DNA of 64,000 bases from BS150m-G50 sp964501185 [NCBI: uncultured Bacteroidia bacterium] (GTDB lineage Bacteria; CAIWAD01; BS150m-G50), in the NCBI GenBank assembly GCA_964501185.1, contig CAZCRT010000010.1, positions 7,020 to 71,019 on the forward strand, in the 5' to 3' direction. The notes below the pieces were generated by a model. The model saw nothing but the letters and a program-made list of their open reading frames with translations. It was not told where the DNA came from and did no database searches. The stretch's first letter is position 1, and every line of letters starts with the position of its first letter. Position numbers and translations under genes: made by a program. This document shows, piece by piece, positions 17,139 through 25,507 of this stretch.

Positions 17139-18136
17139 CAGCAGAGCTCCTTATATTCTGTTCTCTCCTGCTGTCTGAGGCGACTGGTTAGATCAGCGAC
17201 CTGCTTCTCAAGTGCCAACAAGCGGGCCTCATCACGGGAGAGTAACCGGTGGCTGACCGGCCAGGCAGGAACCTCTTCATGACTGCTCACAAAAACCGCA
17301 GTCAACTGCAAAGCGGTGTCACCTGTTTTTACGATGACCCCTGCTTCGTTTCGTTCAATGATGCTACCCGGAATACCGATAGCTGCCGGATAGTCGAGCA
17401 GAATTCGGGAACGGACAATGCGTATCACACCAGCATCTGCGGTGCAGGTGGCTGCGTATAGCCCTGGCTCTGACAGCGCGCGGATTTTGTTATGGATATT
17501 CTGACTTGTATCACGCCAGTCGACAAATTCATCACCCGGGAGTCGGCGGGGGAAGCTGCTGCCATAGTCCAGGTGACTATATGAGTCGGGAGCAGGCTCT
17601 CTTCCGATGGTCTCAATTTCTACCATCGTTTCATCCATTATGCCCGGAACATGTTCAATAAGCCTGTCCAGCGCCTCGGCAAGTGTCTCATCAGCTCCCA
17701 GTGGGACCTGCTTCTGCAGGATGATCTCTCCCCGATCAACCCTGTCACTCATCCAATGAGTGCACAGTGACAGGTTTGAGACGCCGTTGATGATCTGCCA
17801 GATAACTGTTGCTCGACCGCGGTAAAGTGGCAGAGGAGAAGCGTGAAGATTTATGAACCCGAGTTCAGGTTGCTTCAGTAACCTGCTGCCGATAATCTGA
17901 TCATAGGATACAGAAACACAGAGATCCGTTTGCAACCTGCCCACCTCTTCCCTGAAGGATGCTGAGTTAACCCTGGCAGGGGCATACTGTGGTAGTGAAC
18001 AGTCCGATACGAAACTGGAGAATCGGTCAGTTGTCGGTTGACACCTGAACACAACACCGATAATCTCATGTTTCACCATGAGAGAACGCAATGCTGCTGT
18101 TGCCCAATCACCATCACCAAAAAAGAGAATTCTCAT
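17138..18136 (-). CDS. Sugar N-formyltransferase, methionyl-tRNA formyltransferase fold
   Basis: A 332-residue member of the formyl_trans family. It begins MRILFFGDGDWATAALRSL and shows the catalytic signature FINLHASPLPLYRGRATVIW near residue 105 (Asn, His) and the catalytic Asp in DRVDRGEIILQKQ near residue 145. Downstream is a C-terminal OB-like part and a short coiled coil (LEKQVADLTSRLRQQERTEY). Met-tRNA formyltransferases have this core, but position inside a nonulosonate operon indicates an N10-formyl-THF-dependent sugar formyltransferase. LegH-type acetyltransferase and LegB dehydratase genes are not in the window, so this enzyme may provide an N-formyl in place of an N-acetyl group. 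That substitution is inference. Confidence 0.78.
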   Translation of the reverse strand: MRILFFGDGDWATAALRSLMVKHEIIGVVFRCQPTTDRFSSFVSDCSLPQYAPARVNSASFREEVGRLQTDLCVSVSYDQIIGSRLLKQPELGFINLHASPLPLYRGRATVIWQIINGVSNLSLCTHWMSDRVDRGEIILQKQVPLGADETLAEALDRLIEHVPGIMDETMVEIETIGREPAPDSYSHLDYGSSFPRRLPGDEFVDWRDTSQNIHNKIRALSEPGLYAATCTADAGVIRIVRSRILLDYPAAIGIPGSIIERNEAGVIVKTGDTALQLTAVFVSSHEEVPAWPVSHRLLSRDEARLLALEKQVADLTSRLRQQERTEYKELC

Positions 18137-18144
18137 GCTGATGC

Positions 18145-18501
18145 CTATTCGGCCTCTTTCTCACACTGAATTGCCCGGTAGTATTCCGGATCCAGGCGGG
18201 TCGAGGGTTTGTTAGTGATGAATTCATATTCATCCGCATCGAGCTCTTCCATCACTTCATACAGCTTGTCCAGGACTTCCTCAACACTCTGTCCCACCAT
18301 GAACTCCACATCTTCTGAGAGTTCCTCTCTGTCATGCCAGCGTTGACGTTTGAGTGTCTTGTCGAATACCTGCTCATGCTTCTCGATAGCATAAATCCTG
18401 GCTGTTGAATTCTTCCTTTTAAGTAACGCTTTCAATTGATAGCCCAGCCCCGTACCGAGCAGGAAAAGCGCTTTCTTATTCTTGATTTTGGAGCGTTTCA
18501 T
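18145..18501 (-). CDS. Small stand-alone Maf-type Rossmann protein
   Basis: A 118-residue protein beginning MKRSKIKNKKALFLLGTGLG. The start at 18501 has an excellent GGAGG site at six bases, and the sigma-54 promoter at 18533-18548 lies inside the longer open frame that extends upstream, so the longer version cannot be right. The LLGTGLGYQLKALLKRK stretch followed by YAIEKHEQVFDKTLKR matches the N-terminal Rossmann part of DUF115 motility accessory factors, also seen in the proteins at 640 and 2448; the MptE-like domain is missing. The second half is acidic and helical. It is the first gene of the glycosylation operon, eight bases before the formyltransferase. Function unknown; regulation or scaffold of the glycosyltransferases is a guess. 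Confidence 0.72.
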   Translation of the reverse strand: MKRSKIKNKKALFLLGTGLGYQLKALLKRKNSTARIYAIEKHEQVFDKTLKRQRWHDREELSEDVEFMVGQSVEEVLDKLYEVMEELDADEYEFITNKPSTRLDPEYYRAIQCEKEAE

Positions 18502-18532
18502 CGCTTCCTCCTTTTTACACACAGCTGTGTGA

Positions 18533-18548
18533 TGCAACTTGAATGCCA
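18533..18548 (-). promoter_or_regulatory. Sigma-54 (-24/-12) promoter of the glycosylation operon
   Basis: On the minus strand the sequence TGGCATTCAAGTTGCA has the GG and GC dinucleotides exactly ten bases apart and fits the RpoN consensus TGGCAY-N5-TTGCA closely. The predicted start of transcription lies near 18523, about 22 bases before the ATG at 18501 and just upstream of the GGAGG site. Sigma-54 control is common for flagellar genes, which fits the proposed flagellin glycosylation role. No enhancer-binding site was identified. Confidence 0.75.
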
Positions 18549-18573
18549 CTAAGGGGAGTACGATAAGATGTTG

Positions 18574-18586
18574 ATATTCCGAATAT
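18574..18586. promoter_or_regulatory. Palindrome upstream of sigma-54 promoter
   Basis: ATATTCCGAATAT is a perfect 6-1-6 palindrome centred about 35 bases upstream of the sigma-54 element. It could be an operator or part of an activator site, but it is AT-rich and single, so it may be chance. Confidence 0.25.
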
Positions 18587-18791
18587 TACAAGTTGGGAAG
18601 TTCGGAAGCTGTTGAGGATGGGACTTACGTCTTGTGGAATTATATTCCTGCCAGGGAATAGATTGCCACAGTTTCAAACCGGGCTGAAATACTCCCGCTG
18701 TGCTGAATCGGAGTTAGAAATTCCCGGATGAGACTGCTGGAAGGCCAACAGTGCAACCTGAACCGGTAATCGTACAGGTTAACGATCACAC

Positions 18792-20399
18792 TCAGAGCTG
18801 TGAGCTGTCACTTTCCCTTTGCAGAATTGTATCACGTTGCCAGTTAGCGTCATCGCGCTCCGGGAAATCATGACGATAGTGAAGCCCCCGTGTTTCTGTG
18901 CGCTGCAGGGCAGCCTTAATGATCAGATGCGCTGTAGCAGCCAGATTACGCAGTTCCAGCAGTGGTGTGGACAGGCGGGTTTTGCGGTAATAATCACGAA
19001 TTTCCATCCCGAGCATATTGACCCGTCTCTGTGCTCTTTCCAGACGCAGCCTGGAACGGACAATTCCGACGTAGTCCCACATGACAGTCTGGAGCTCCTG
19101 CAGGTTATGTTGAATCAGCACCCACTCTTCAGCGGTGCCGGTACCGGTGTCATCCCACTTCGGAATACGGTCCTGAGCTTTGTCGAGTGAGACCATACCG
19201 GTGCGAGCACTTCCCGCAGCGTTATGTGCCAGTACCAGCGCTTCCAGAAGAGAATTGCTGGCCAGCCTGTTTGCCCCATGCAGGCCTGTGTGGGCTACTT
19301 CACCACAGGCGTGGAGTCCACCCAGAGATGTGCGGCCTTCCATATCAGTGATGACACCACCACACATATAATGAGCAGCTGGCACAATCGGAATCGGCTG
19401 TTGTGAGATTTCGATACCGTAACCAGCGCACTTCTGGTAAATATTCGGGAACCGTTGCCTGAGTTTTTCGGCAGCGATAGCGGTAGCGTCCAGAAACATA
19501 TGCGTGGAGCCACTGCGCTTCATCTCCCCGTCAATAGCACGAGCGACAATATCCCGTGGAGCCAGTGATTTCAGGGGATGATCTACGAACTCAGCACCGC
19601 TGTCATTGCGCAGAACAGCTCCTTCACCCCGCAGAGCTTCGGTGATGAGAAACGATTCAGCTTCCGGATGATAGAGTGTGGTAGGATGAAACTGCATAAA
19701 CTCCAGGTTAGCCAGCTTCGCACCGGCACGATAGGCCATGGCAATTCCATCACCGGTAGCAATGGTTGGATTTGTGGTATGCAGGTACACATGCCCTGCC
19801 CCACCTGAAGCCAGCATGGTCAGGCGTGCCTGAAAACGGTGCACTTCATCTTTACCGCACTCCAGTATATACGCACCATAACAGTTGATGCTGCTGTTGC
19901 CGACCAGGTCCATATGGTGTTCAGTGATGAGGTCAATAGCTGTGTGATTTGTATAAAGTTGGATATTGGGGTGTGCCTGCACCAGTCCTAAAAGTACCCG
20001 TTCCACTTCACGACCGGTCAGGTCCTTCACATGGACTATCCGGTTACGGCTGTGTCCCCCCTCACGGCCGAGCGCCAGCTGATTCTCGGCATCACGATCG
20101 AACTCGACACCCCATTGAACCAGCTCACGGATGCGATCCGGTGCTTCCTGCACTACACGGTTGACAACATCCGCATTGCAGAGTCCTGCACCGCCGGCAA
20201 TTGTATCACCTAAATGCTGTTCAAAGCTGTCTTCGCTTGAAAGCACTGAGGCAATTCCACCCTGTGCATAGTTGGTACTGGACTCCCAGCCTTCCTTTTT
20301 CGTAACGATGTTGACTGTAGCCCACTCAGCTACCTTCAGCGCGAAGGTCAAGCCAGCTATACCAGAACCAATAACCAGAATATCAGATTCATGCTTCAT
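18792..20399 (-). CDS. nadB: L-aspartate oxidase
   Basis: A 535-residue FAD-dependent oxidase that converts L-aspartate to iminoaspartate, the first step of de novo NAD synthesis. The N terminus has the dinucleotide-binding DILVIGSGIAGLTFALKVA and STNYAQGGIASVL. Further on are GREGGHSRNRIVHVKD and the catalytic-region HTGLHGANRLASNSLLEALV near residue 355, and the helical C-terminal domain with RRVNMLGMEIRDYYRKTR. Distinction from succinate dehydrogenase rests on the GREGGHSRNRI and CGGV motifs. The ATG at 20399 has GGGAG in front; an upstream in-frame TTG is less likely. The start overlaps lpxK by 11 bases. Two GTGATACA copies encode RDT and GDT in this gene. Confidence 0.95.
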   Translation of the reverse strand: MKHESDILVIGSGIAGLTFALKVAEWATVNIVTKKEGWESSTNYAQGGIASVLSSEDSFEQHLGDTIAGGAGLCNADVVNRVVQEAPDRIRELVQWGVEFDRDAENQLALGREGGHSRNRIVHVKDLTGREVERVLLGLVQAHPNIQLYTNHTAIDLITEHHMDLVGNSSINCYGAYILECGKDEVHRFQARLTMLASGGAGHVYLHTTNPTIATGDGIAMAYRAGAKLANLEFMQFHPTTLYHPEAESFLITEALRGEGAVLRNDSGAEFVDHPLKSLAPRDIVARAIDGEMKRSGSTHMFLDATAIAAEKLRQRFPNIYQKCAGYGIEISQQPIPIVPAAHYMCGGVITDMEGRTSLGGLHACGEVAHTGLHGANRLASNSLLEALVLAHNAAGSARTGMVSLDKAQDRIPKWDDTGTGTAEEWVLIQHNLQELQTVMWDYVGIVRSRLRLERAQRRVNMLGMEIRDYYRKTRLSTPLLELRNLAATAHLIIKAALQRTETRGLHYRHDFPERDDANWQRDTILQRESDSSQL

Positions 20400-21417
20400 C
20401 GACAACTCCCAGCTGCCATTTTTGCTCCAGTACCAGCAGCCTTAACTCAGCTTGTAGTGCTGGTGATAACTTCACAGCGTCCTTCCAGGTTGTGACAGCC
20501 GTCTGATTGCCATCTCCTGTCAATTCACGCACCTGTCTTAATTGTTGCTCGTTATAGGACGCATGATCCGGTAACGTCAGTGTGTTGCTGCTGATACCGT
20601 ATTCAGCAGACAGAACAGCAAAAAAATGTGATGGGTCGGCCAACCCGGCAAAGGCGACAACAGGTACTGCTGTTGCTGGTTCACCACTCCACACTTCCAG
20701 TAACTTATAGTCTACGGAACCGGTATAGAGGCATCTTCCCTTAAACCAGGGTGTGATACGCTTAAGATAATTCTTCATTTCTTCAGAGGAGTCACAGTGA
20801 TTAAGGAGGACTATCTGTGCCCGGCGCAGGCTGCTGTAATGCTCCCTCAGGCGTCCTGCCGGTAGAAGTCGTTCCCCGGGAGCGATCGAGCAATCGATAA
20901 TCACCAGATCGAGATCACGCGCAAGTGCTCTATGCTGAAAACCATCATCGAGCAGAATGGTATCAACACCATACTTCTCCACAAGCAGGCGTGCACCTGT
21001 AATACGCCGTTCACTGACCACTACCGGAATATTACCACACCGGCAGGCAATCATGTATGGTTCGTCACCGGCAGCGTGTGGTGACAACACTGTCTTCTCG
21101 CCATCACTGACCACCTGGCACCCACGAGTAGTGCGCCGATAGCCACGCGAAAGCACACCGATACGTTCAGACCCTTCTAATAACCCGAAAGTGGACTCCC
21201 CCCGCTCGAACCGCTGCAGCAATTGTACAATCAGTTCACTCTTGCCACTACCACCCAGGCTGATATTTCCAATGGAAACGACGCGCGCATTGACCGAATG
21301 ACTACGCAGAAGACCGCGATCGTATGCGGTATTCCGCAGCTTCACTCCACTGCTGTAGAGCCAGGCAAGTGGGCGTCCCCAGAAACTCAATCTTTTCAGC
21401 AGCTCAAGTGATTGCAT
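20389..21417 (-). CDS. lpxK: Tetraacyldisaccharide 4'-kinase
   Basis: A 342-residue inner-membrane-associated kinase that phosphorylates the 4' position of the lipid A disaccharide. Its start is LSFWGRPLAWLYSSGVKLRN, a membrane-associated segment, followed by the P-loop VVSIGNISLGGSGKSELIVQ near residue 47 and LLDDGFQHRALARDLDLVIID, the LpxK hallmark. VLSRGYRR is also present. Length is normal. It overlaps the DUF374 acyltransferase gene by 22 bases and the nadB start by 11 bases. Together with lpxB, two genes upstream, it shows that the organism makes lipid A and so has an LPS-type outer membrane. Confidence 0.93.
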   Translation of the reverse strand: MQSLELLKRLSFWGRPLAWLYSSGVKLRNTAYDRGLLRSHSVNARVVSIGNISLGGSGKSELIVQLLQRFERGESTFGLLEGSERIGVLSRGYRRTTRGCQVVSDGEKTVLSPHAAGDEPYMIACRCGNIPVVVSERRITGARLLVEKYGVDTILLDDGFQHRALARDLDLVIIDCSIAPGERLLPAGRLREHYSSLRRAQIVLLNHCDSSEEMKNYLKRITPWFKGRCLYTGSVDYKLLEVWSGEPATAVPVVAFAGLADPSHFFAVLSAEYGISSNTLTLPDHASYNEQQLRQVRELTGDGNQTAVTTWKDAVKLSPALQAELRLLVLEQKWQLGVVDEA

Positions 21418-22034
21418 TCTTCTTCCAGTTGCAGCATTCTCGTTTCCACCAGATCGATACCATCCTCAACAGACATCTCCGGTGCGATTGTTATCGGTTC
21501 TCCTGCCAGCAAAAAGGTGCTGGAGAAGGGCTTCCAGATTGTGAACCGGTCCCAGCTGCCGAACTGGTACAACCGGTTTGAGGTGAAGGTCAGCGGCAGG
21601 ATCGGCACTCCGGTACTCTGCGCGATTACTATAGCACCTGCTTTCAGTTTATGCCTGGGGCCAGTAGGACCGTCAGGTGTTATCAACGCTGTCTGATTCT
21701 CTTTTATCCTATCCTGCATCATATTGCGTGCCTCACTACCACCACGGGTTGAAGAACCCCGCACACAATGATACCCGAGTTTCTGCAACACCCCGGCAAT
21801 AACCTCCCCGTCACTATGCATACTGACCAGTACCCAGATACCGCGGCAGCGTAAATAGTAAAGCGGCATCAGCATCTTGCCATGCCAGCAGGCAACCAGG
21901 CATTTCTGCCCTGTGTTAAGAATCTGTTTTCCCTTTGCGTCACCGACTACGGAAATCCTGGTCAGCCGTCCCAGTAGATGCAACAGCAGGTGTCCCTTAC
22001 TACCGCCCAACCGCTGCAGGAGTGATTTCATCAT
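21396..22034 (-). CDS. DUF374 lysophospholipid-type acyltransferase
   Basis: A 212-residue protein of the DUF374 family related to LPLAT acyltransferases. The segment CLVACWHGKMLMPLYYL near residue 45 carries the catalytic-type H-x3-4 motif (WHG), MHSDGEVIAGVLQKLGYHCVRG follows, and TPDGPTGPRHKLKAGAI near residue 120 is the family signature (DGPxGPR). It ends with KPFSSTFLLAGEPI. In many genomes this family sits beside lpxK and lpxB, as here, where it probably adds a secondary acyl chain to lipid A or trims a precursor. The exact acceptor is unproven. Its start overlaps the lpxB stop by four bases. Confidence 0.88.
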   Translation of the reverse strand: MMKSLLQRLGGSKGHLLLHLLGRLTRISVVGDAKGKQILNTGQKCLVACWHGKMLMPLYYLRCRGIWVLVSMHSDGEVIAGVLQKLGYHCVRGSSTRGGSEARNMMQDRIKENQTALITPDGPTGPRHKLKAGAIVIAQSTGVPILPLTFTSNRLYQFGSWDRFTIWKPFSSTFLLAGEPITIAPEMSVEDGIDLVETRMLQLEEECNHLSC

Positions 22035-23191
22035 TTACCGGCCTCTGCAGGCTGCTCCAGGAAGGGTGATATTTTTTTTGCCAGCCGTTCGATAACTCCA
22101 GGGGCACCCAGTCGTTCAGACAACTCCGCGTACTGGCAGGCATACTCCTCGTCTGATTTTTCCGGATGCTGCAGATAATCATCTATCCCGGTAACCAATC
22201 GCTGTGTCAGAGAGTCCTGCAACAATTCCGGAATAGCCTCCCGCTCGAGTACGATATTCACCGGACTGGCATAATCCAGCTTCACAAGTCTCCGTGCGAG
22301 CTTCCAGGTGAAGAGGTGAAAACGGTAGTACATCAACTGTGGTGTACCTGTGAGTGCGGTCTCAAGATTGGCAGTCCCCGATGCGACTGCAGCAAAATCA
22401 CTGTGTGCCATCGCATTATGTGAATTGCCGGTAAATGTAACAAGCCCTGCTCTGGAAACGGCGGAGGTGTGGCGTCCGGCCAGCTGTGTGGAAGCCAGAT
22501 GGACTGCAAATTGCACCTGCGGGTGAGTTTTTCTCAGTGCATTTACTGCTTCAAGTGCCGGGGGTAGCAGATATGCCACTTCCTGTTCACGGCTACCTGG
22601 AAAGAATGTGACAAGTTTCTTTTCAGGCTTGAGGTGATACTGTTTGAAGAATGTATCACGATCGAGGTCAGCTGCAACCAGGTCAACCAGGGGATGCCCC
22701 TCATAAAGGGCACGACCACCTGCTCGTTCAATGTGCTTCGGTTCAAATGGGAATATACAGGCGACGAGATCAGTCAGACGAGCGAGCTTTTTTACCCTGT
22801 TATATCGCCAGGCCCAGAACTTGGGGCTGATGTAATAGACTATGGATGGCAATGTATCACGCAGACGACGGGCGAGGGTCAGGTTGAAACCCGGAAAATC
22901 CACCAGTAGCAGCAGGTCAGGATTGTAATCACGAATATCCTGTTCGATCTGCCTCAGAGCGTGAGACAGGGTTCGCCAACGACGCAGTACCTCTGTCAGG
23001 CCCATCACGCTTATCTCCTGATGGTGACGAAAGAGGGTAATTCCAGCTCGCTGCAATTGACCACCACCCACCCCACGCAGCTTCAGATCAGGGTGTAACC
23101 TTCGCAACTCAGTGACCAGTGGAGCGGCCAGCAGATCACCGGAAGCTTCCCCGGCGACGATATAGACCCGTTTAGAATCCTGAGCAGGCAT
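22031..23191 (-). CDS. lpxB: Lipid-A-disaccharide synthase
   Basis: A 386-residue GT19 enzyme that joins UDP-2,3-diacylglucosamine and lipid X to form the lipid A disaccharide. It starts with VYIVAGEASGDLLAAPLV, then LRGVGGGQLQRAG and ISVMGLTEVLRRW, and LLLVDFPGFNLTLARRLR near residue 90, all diagnostic. YYISPKFWAWRYNRVKKL and FFPGSREQEVAYLLPP follow, and the C-terminal SGTANLETALTGTPQLMYYR supplies the donor site. It shares 20 bases with the upstream methyltransferase gene and an ATGA overlap with the acyltransferase. Two GTGATACA copies, in the RDT frame, lie inside this gene. Confidence 0.95.
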   Translation of the reverse strand: MPAQDSKRVYIVAGEASGDLLAAPLVTELRRLHPDLKLRGVGGGQLQRAGITLFRHHQEISVMGLTEVLRRWRTLSHALRQIEQDIRDYNPDLLLLVDFPGFNLTLARRLRDTLPSIVYYISPKFWAWRYNRVKKLARLTDLVACIFPFEPKHIERAGGRALYEGHPLVDLVAADLDRDTFFKQYHLKPEKKLVTFFPGSREQEVAYLLPPALEAVNALRKTHPQVQFAVHLASTQLAGRHTSAVSRAGLVTFTGNSHNAMAHSDFAAVASGTANLETALTGTPQLMYYRFHLFTWKLARRLVKLDYASPVNIVLEREAIPELLQDSLTQRLVTGIDDYLQHPEKSDEEYACQYAELSERLGAPGVIERLAKKISPFLEQPAEAGK

Positions 23192-23759
23192 GCCAGTTCC
23201 GGACGATGAAGATCAAAAGTACTGTTACCAGAATTGCTTCCTGAGTGCGTTTTTCAGAACGGAAAGCACGCCTCCAGTCCATAGTTGATTCCAGATCTTC
23301 CCTGTCGCCCCGCCAGGGCAGAAGGCGGGGAATGATTCGTGGTACATGCCTGCGATATTGTTCGTACTCATCGCCAAAAAGCGTGACCAGCTTCTCTTCT
23401 TCCAGTTGTACAATCAGTGTGTATTGCCACAGGAACCAGACAAACACCAGAAGCAGCAGCCAGGGCCATGATGGTGACATTGCCAGAACCATTCCACAGT
23501 AAATCAGCATATTACCGGTGTAGAGCGGGTTGCGTACAAACGCGTAAGGGCCTGTAGTGACCAGCCGGTCTGCACCAACATTACGAGTGCGGGTCAAAGA
23601 ACCGGCATGTCCAACTGCCCAGAGACGTAGCAATTCACCGGCAACAATCAGCGCCAGCCCCATAGCAAAACCGGTCCAGTTGAAATCCAGCAACCAGAGT
23701 CCCCAGAGCAGGAAGGGTATTGGCGTGTAACTGCGCATTTTAAACAACAGCTCTTTCAT
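23172..23759 (-). CDS. Isoprenylcysteine carboxylmethyltransferase-like membrane methyltransferase
   Basis: A 195-residue integral membrane protein with four or five hydrophobic helices. The C-terminal signature LVTTGPYAFVRNPLYTGNML near residue 85 and QLEEEKLVTLFGDEYEQYRRHVPRIIP near residue 120 define the ICMT/PEMT superfamily, which uses S-adenosylmethionine to methylate lipids, isoprenoid thiols or small molecules at the membrane. Bacterial members are widespread and mostly uncharacterised. It overlaps ggt by ATGA and lpxB by 20 bases, so it may modify a membrane lipid, but no substrate can be named. Confidence 0.85.
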   Translation of the reverse strand: MKELLFKMRSYTPIPFLLWGLWLLDFNWTGFAMGLALIVAGELLRLWAVGHAGSLTRTRNVGADRLVTTGPYAFVRNPLYTGNMLIYCGMVLAMSPSWPWLLLLVFVWFLWQYTLIVQLEEEKLVTLFGDEYEQYRRHVPRIIPRLLPWRGDREDLESTMDWRRAFRSEKRTQEAILVTVLLIFIVRNWHACSGF

Positions 23760-25507
23760 GGCAGATTCCCTCTGGCAGCACCATCCACACGGGAATCAGA
23801 GCCACCCATTTTATAACTTGTTACAGGATCAATCATTACTCCCTGAGCAGCACTCCAGTGTTCAGTAGAGTTAACACGATAACCGTACTGTCTGAGGTTC
23901 CACTGTACATCTTCAGGGATTTCCGGTTCCAGGCGCACATAATCGGGACGCCATTGATAATGAAAACGTGGCAGGTCTATGGCGGCCTGAATATCCAACT
24001 CGAAATCGATCACGTTGATAATCGTCTGCAGTACAGTAGTAATAATCTTTGAGCCACCGGGTGAACCTATCACCAGCAGCAGTTCACCTTCCCGTGTCAG
24101 TATGGTTGGTGTCATACTGCTGAGCGGGCGTTTTCCCGGTTGAATGGAATTGGCTTCAGAGCCTATCATTCCGTAGTAATTTGGTACTCCGGGTTGCTGA
24201 GCAAAATCATCCATCTCATTATTCAATATCACGCCGGTACCGGGCAGGATTACTCCTGAGCCAAAACGGGTGTTAATGGTAGCTGTCATACTTACCGCAT
24301 TGCCCTGTCTGTCCACGATCGAAATGTGAGACGTGTGGTCGCTTTCCTGCCAGGGCAGTGGATCGCCAAAGCCGGGAATATAAGGTTTCTGCACCGGATT
24401 GTATTTCTCCCGCTGCGTTGCCGCGTACTCCTTGCTGGTTAATCCGGCTACCGGCACAGCAAAGAAATCGGGATCTCCCAACCAGTGCGAGCGATCAGCA
24501 TAGGCATAACCCATGGCGCAGGCCACAGTATGGATATAACGTGAGGAGAGAATCCCCATCTGTGAAAGGTCAAAATCCTCCAGGTAATTGAGCATCTGGA
24601 TCAAATGTACACCACCGGAACTCGGTGGCGGCATTGAATAGACATCGCAACCACGGTAAGTTCCATGAACAGGTTCAAGTTGCCTGATATTGTAATCAGC
24701 CATATCCTGTATGCACACGAGACCACCGTTGTCCTGCATCCAGTCATCCAGCCTGCCGGCGAATTCCCCGTGATAGAAGTACTCCAGATCCTGCTCCGCA
24801 ATCAAGCGCAGTGTACGGGCAAGTTCAGGCTGCTGCAGGTAATCACCCAGTACCGGTAGGGTACTATCCGCCTTGAAGAACAGGTCTCTGGTGCCACGGA
24901 AAGCCAGCAATTTCTCCCTGTTATCATTCAGCCTTTTGATCCAGGTAATATCGAGTGGGAATCCATCTTCAGCCAGGCGGGTTGCCGGTTCAAGCAAAGT
25001 TGCCCAGGGAAGCTGCCCCCACCGCTGGTGCGACTGGAAAAGCAATGCTACCTGGCCGGGTACAGCCACTGACATGGCGCCAGCCAGTGAAAGATCAGGA
25101 CGTGGCACACAGGTAACAGGGTCAAGAAACATATCAGCTGTTGCTGCCGCGGGGGCTTTCTCCCGCCCGTCCAGAGCTGTGACTTCACCACTGCTCCCGT
25201 TATAATGCAGCAGAAATGCACCACCACCGATACCGGAGGAGTACATTTCCACAACACCCAGAGCAAAAGCAACAGCTACTGCCGCATCGACAGCATTTCC
25301 ACCCTGCTCCAGCATGAGAGCACCAGCATCCGTCGCGTACTGATTGGGGGTGGCCAGCATCCAGTCACTGCTCCACTCTGGATGTGGTGCAGCAGCCTGC
25401 AGGCTGAAAGAGCCTGTCAGCAGTAGTACCAGGGATATGCAACCAGTTGAACGTTTCCTGATATATTCGATAGCAGAGTCCTTTTTACCTTGGAGGTAGT
25501 ATTTCAT
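23756..25507 (-). CDS. ggt: Gamma-glutamyltranspeptidase
   Basis: About 583 residues from the ATG at 25507 (MKYYLQGKKD...). A longer frame beginning at 25615 runs inside osmC and is not favoured. A signal peptide follows (GCISLVLLLTGSFSLQAAA), so it acts in the periplasm. The large-subunit start PNQYATDAGALMLEQGGNAVDAAVAVAFALGV and GGGAFLLHYN are typical. The autoprocessing site DHTSHISIVDRQGNAVSMT provides the catalytic Thr, and INTRFGSGVILPGTGVILNNEMDDF and RPLSSMTPTI match the small subunit. It hydrolyses or transfers gamma-glutamyl groups of glutathione-like substrates. The start lies within the last 23 bases of osmC. Confidence 0.93.
   Translation of the reverse strand: MKYYLQGKKDSAIEYIRKRSTGCISLVLLLTGSFSLQAAAPHPEWSSDWMLATPNQYATDAGALMLEQGGNAVDAAVAVAFALGVVEMYSSGIGGGAFLLHYNGSSGEVTALDGREKAPAAATADMFLDPVTCVPRPDLSLAGAMSVAVPGQVALLFQSHQRWGQLPWATLLEPATRLAEDGFPLDITWIKRLNDNREKLLAFRGTRDLFFKADSTLPVLGDYLQQPELARTLRLIAEQDLEYFYHGEFAGRLDDWMQDNGGLVCIQDMADYNIRQLEPVHGTYRGCDVYSMPPPSSGGVHLIQMLNYLEDFDLSQMGILSSRYIHTVACAMGYAYADRSHWLGDPDFFAVPVAGLTSKEYAATQREKYNPVQKPYIPGFGDPLPWQESDHTSHISIVDRQGNAVSMTATINTRFGSGVILPGTGVILNNEMDDFAQQPGVPNYYGMIGSEANSIQPGKRPLSSMTPTILTREGELLLVIGSPGGSKIITTVLQTIINVIDFELDIQAAIDLPRFHYQWRPDYVRLEPEIPEDVQWNLRQYGYRVNSTEHWSAAQGVMIDPVTSYKMGGSDSRVDGAARGNLP

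Noticed and set aside
17138-18136. Housekeeping methionyl-tRNA formyltransferase (fmt)
   Set aside because: The catalytic fold is shared, but the gene is inside a nonulosonate operon, is not next to def, and has a distinct C-terminal part; sugar formylation fits better, though I cannot exclude fmt.
18502-18549. Longer start for the small Maf-like protein
   Set aside because: The sigma-54 promoter lies within this extension, and the GGAGG site belongs to the ATG at 18501.
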